Assembly: GCF_004135405.1 (NCBI RefSeq)
Contig: NZ_CP035491.1
Coordinates: 1,178,001 to 1,242,000 of the forward strand
Reading direction: 5' to 3'
DNA: 64,000 bases
Origin: Agromyces protaetiae
GTDB taxonomy: Bacteria > Actinomycetota > Actinomycetes > Actinomycetales > Microbacteriaceae
The notes beneath the pieces were generated by a model. That model ran no database searches. It was not told where the DNA came from and was given only the letters and a program-made list of their open reading frames with translations. Within the stretch, counting starts at the first letter, position 1, and every line of letters begins with the position of its first letter. Below, piece by piece: positions 61,584 to 64,000 of this stretch. Position numbers and translations under genes: made by a program.

Positions 61584-63689
61584 ATGACCGGAATTCTTCC
61601 CAGCTACCTGCAGGGCGAGTGGTGGACGCCGGATGCCTCGGCGGAGGGGTCGGTGCTCGAGAACGCCGCCGACGTGCGCGACGCGTCGACGGGCGAACTC
61701 GTCACGCGCGTGTCGACCGACGGCATCGACCTCGCGGGAGCGATCGACTACGCCCGCACGGTCGGCCAGGCCTCGCTCGGCAAGCTCACGTTCCATCAGC
61801 GCGCCGTGCTGCTCAAGCAGATGGCCGTCGTGCTCACCGAGCGGAAGGCCGAGCTCTACGCGATCTCGGCTCGCACGGGGGCGACGGAGCGCGACTCGTG
61901 GGTCGACGTCGACGGCGGCATCGGCGTGCTCTTCACGTACTCGTCGAAGGGCCGCCGCGAACTGCCCAACGGCCAGGTGCTCGTCGACGGCCCCGCCGAG
62001 GTGCTCTCGAAAGACGGTTCATTCCTCGGGCAGCATATCTACACGCGCCTGCCCGGCGTCGCCGTGCAGATCAACGCCTTCAACTTCCCGGTGTGGGGTT
62101 CGCTCGAGAAGTTCGCGCCCGCGTTCCTTGCGGGGGTGCCGAGCATCGTCAAGCCCGCGACCCCGACGGGGTACCTCGCCGAGGCGTTCGTGCGCATCCT
62201 CGTCGAGTCGGGCCTCCTGCCCGACGGATCGCTCCAGCTCGTCTCGGGATCGCTCCCCGGCCTCTTCGACCACCTGCGGCTCGGCGACCTCGTCGCCTTC
62301 ACGGGTTCGGCGTCGACCGCCGAACGCCTCCGCTCGCACGACGCCGTGCAGACGGGCGGCGTGCGCTTCACGAGCGAGACCGATTCGATCAACGCGTCGA
62401 TCCTCGGCCCCGACGCGACGCCCGACACTCCCGAGTTCGACGCCTACGTCAAGCAGCTCGTCGTCGAGATGACCGCCAAGGCGGGGCAGAAGTGCACGGC
62501 CATCCGCCGCGTGATCGTGCCCGAGGCATCCGCCGACGCCGTCGTCGACGCCGTGCGCGCGCGCCTCGCCGAACGCGTCGTCGTCGGCGACCCGCGCGCC
62601 GAAGGCGTCACGATGGGCCCGCTCGCGTCGGTCGCGCAGCGCGACGACGTGCTCGCCCAGGTGCGGAAGCTCGAGGCCGCGGGCGGCGCCCTCGTCATCG
62701 GCTCGACCGACCTTCCTGCCGTGCGCCTCGCCGACGGCAGCGAAGGCCAAGCCGCTGACGGCGCGTTCCTCACGCCCATGCTCCTTCGATTCGCGGATGC
62801 CTCGGCCGACGCCGTCCACGAGGTCGAAGCGTTCGGCCCCGTGGCATCCGTGCTCTCGTACTCGACGCTCGCCGAGGCATCCGACCTCGTCGCCCGTGGC
62901 GGCGGCTCGCTCGTGACATCCGTCGCGACGCACGACCCCGCCGTCGCGATCGAACTCGCCTCGCGCATCGCGGCGTACAACGGACGCGTGCTCTTCCTCG
63001 ACCGCGACGACGCCCGCACCTCGACCGGCCACGGCTCGCCCGTGCCGCACCTCGTGCACGGCGGCCCCGGCCGCGCGGGCGGCGGCGAAGAGCTCGGCGG
63101 CATCCGCGCCGTCAAGCACTTCATGCAGCGCACGGCCGTGCAGGGCTCGCCCGAACTGCTCACCGCCCTCACGGGCGTGTGGCACACCGGGGCATCCGCC
63201 CGACCGTACGACCTGTCGGGCGACGTGCATCCCTTCCGTAAGTCGCTCGCAGAACTCCGTGTCGGCGACCAGGTCGCCTCGCCGTCGCGCACCGTCACCC
63301 TCGACGACATCGAGACGTTCGCGAACTTCACGGGCGACACCTTCTACGCGCACATGGACGAAGAGGCCGCGACCGCGAACCCCTTCTTCCCCGGACGCGT
63401 CGCACACGGCTACCTGCTCGTGTCGTGGGCCGCAGGCCTCTTCGTCGACGCGGCGCCCGGCCCCGTGCTCGCCAACTCGGGCCTCGAGAACCTCAAGTTC
63501 GTGACGCCCGTCTCGCCCGGCGACTCGATCCGCGTCGAGCTCACGGCCAAGCAGATCACTCCGCGCGAGACCGACGAGTACGGCGAAGTGCGGTGGGACG
63601 CCGTGCTGAAGAACCAGCACGACGAACTCGTCGCTTCGTACGATGTCTTGACGCTCGTCGCGAAGGAGCGCGTGCCGGCGGCGGTGTGA
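61584..63689 (+). CDS. paaZ: Bifunctional PaaZ (oxepin-CoA hydrolase / semialdehyde dehydrogenase)
   Basis: 701 residues from ATG 61584 (AAGGGACA upstream). Residues 1-530: aldehyde dehydrogenase domain with 'INAFNFPVWGSLEKFAPAF', 'AFTGSASTAERLR' and catalytic Cys in 'TAKAGQKCTAIRRV' (about 303). Residues about 545-690: MaoC-like R-hydratase domain with 'FTGDTFYAHMDEEAA' and 'FFPGRVAHGYLLVS'. This fusion opens the oxepin-CoA ring and oxidises the resulting semialdehyde. paaABCDE and paaK are not in the window, so the upper pathway is elsewhere or absent. Confidence 0.95.
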   Translation: MTGILPSYLQGEWWTPDASAEGSVLENAADVRDASTGELVTRVSTDGIDLAGAIDYARTVGQASLGKLTFHQRAVLLKQMAVVLTERKAELYAISARTGATERDSWVDVDGGIGVLFTYSSKGRRELPNGQVLVDGPAEVLSKDGSFLGQHIYTRLPGVAVQINAFNFPVWGSLEKFAPAFLAGVPSIVKPATPTGYLAEAFVRILVESGLLPDGSLQLVSGSLPGLFDHLRLGDLVAFTGSASTAERLRSHDAVQTGGVRFTSETDSINASILGPDATPDTPEFDAYVKQLVVEMTAKAGQKCTAIRRVIVPEASADAVVDAVRARLAERVVVGDPRAEGVTMGPLASVAQRDDVLAQVRKLEAAGGALVIGSTDLPAVRLADGSEGQAADGAFLTPMLLRFADASADAVHEVEAFGPVASVLSYSTLAEASDLVARGGGSLVTSVATHDPAVAIELASRIAAYNGRVLFLDRDDARTSTGHGSPVPHLVHGGPGRAGGGEELGGIRAVKHFMQRTAVQGSPELLTALTGVWHTGASARPYDLSGDVHPFRKSLAELRVGDQVASPSRTVTLDDIETFANFTGDTFYAHMDEEAATANPFFPGRVAHGYLLVSWAAGLFVDAAPGPVLANSGLENLKFVTPVSPGDSIRVELTAKQITPRETDEYGEVRWDAVLKNQHDELVASYDVLTLVAKERVPAAV

Positions 63690-63761
63690 ACGCGTAGCAG
63701 TCGCCGCCGTGCCTGTGGAGAGCGGAGCGTCCGAATCCGTCCCATTGCTTATGCTCGCGGC

Positions 63762-64000
63762 GTGACGATGCAGACACCGCCGCAACAACCGCAGCCACAA
63801 CCGGTGCCGCCCCAGCCCGTGCCGCCCCAGCCTCAGCCTCAGCCTGTGCAGCACCGGCCGTCGCAGACGCGCCCGCATCCCCGGCTCGCAGGGTGGGCGA
63901 TCGCGCTCGTCGGTGTCGCAGGCTTCCCGGTGCTCCTCGCGATCCTCGGGTTCGCCGGTCTCGTGTTCGTCCAGACGTTCCTCGAGTTCCCGAACGACAC
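63762..64000 (+). CDS. N-terminal part of a membrane protein (runs off the edge)
   Basis: 79 codons visible. GTG 63762 follows TATGCT by exactly six bases (leaderless). Pro/Gln-rich start (MTMQTPPQQPQPQP then VPPQ repeats) followed by one membrane helix ('WAIALVGVAGFPVLLAILGF'). Typical of secreted or membrane proteins with a disordered cytoplasmic head. Function not determinable from the fragment. Confidence 0.7.
   Translation, partial: MTMQTPPQQPQPQPVPPQPVPPQPQPQPVQHRPSQTRPHPRLAGWAIALVGVAGFPVLLAILGFAGLVFVQTFLEFPND

Overview
The window reads as chromosomal DNA of a high-GC Gram-positive actinobacterium, most likely a member of the Microbacteriaceae (Agromyces/Microbacterium-like). This is inferred from the strong G/C third-position bias, DtxR-type iron boxes, HtaA heme-surface proteins, a DUF3073 gene beside purM, a WXG100 (type VII) cassette, an LAXTG surface protein, and many promoters of the form TANNNT-6/7 bp-start codon that imply leaderless mRNAs. 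I saw no rRNA, tRNA, CRISPR array, transposase or prophage.

Layout. 1-8.6 kb: an iron/heme surface locus under two DtxR-like boxes. It encodes an HtaA-like/WxL-like secreted protein, a DUF916/WxLIP-like membrane partner and a 1094-residue cell-wall protein with two HtaA domains and three internal repeats. purD and a sterol-carrier-like gene lie inside it. 8.6-11.5 kb: a five-gene minus-strand cassette of ESX/type VII substrates and partners without visible secretion machinery. 11.7-18.6 kb: purF, an AhpD/MocR divergent pair (both frameshifted), a thioesterase, purM, a luciferase-like enzyme and DUF3073. 18.8-28.3 kb: a flavin monooxygenase, an EamA exporter, several regulators with readable operators (PadR, MerR/TipA, YczR), CopC (frameshifted) and small enzymes. 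28.3-31.2 kb: a chaplin-like repeat protein ending in an LAXTG sorting signal (two frameshifts) and a second secreted protein. 31.2-38.9 kb: an RND exporter, then a copper chaperone and a CPH-type copper ATPase sharing CsoR-like operators. 39.0-47.9 kb: a histidine-utilisation region (hutG-like, hutI, hutU, hutH, IclR regulator) with matching 16-bp palindromes in front of hutU and between hutH and the regulator; an M23 peptidase gene lies within it. 48-58.4 kb: mixed enzymes, a DEAD-box helicase with a charged repeat domain (two frameshifts), a lipoprotein, an SDR and a Fic protein. 58.6-63.7 kb: a lower phenylacetate operon (thiolase, enoyl-CoA hydratase, 3-hydroxyacyl-CoA dehydrogenase, paaZ) behind a PaaR-like operator. 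The window ends inside a new membrane-protein gene.

Two global features matter for reading the annotation. First, seven single-base deletions, all in G or C runs of 3-5, break four otherwise intact genes. This pattern points to homopolymer errors in the assembly rather than decay, so those genes are described as the restored reading. Second, the word GAGGCATCC/GGATGCCTC occurs about forty times, far above chance, on both strands.

The best candidates for under-described biology are the iron-regulated HtaA/WxL/DUF916 surface complex, the orphan ESX cassette, the cysteine-free chaplin-like LAXTG protein with its neighbour, and the intergenic 19-bp tandem module with its partner word.
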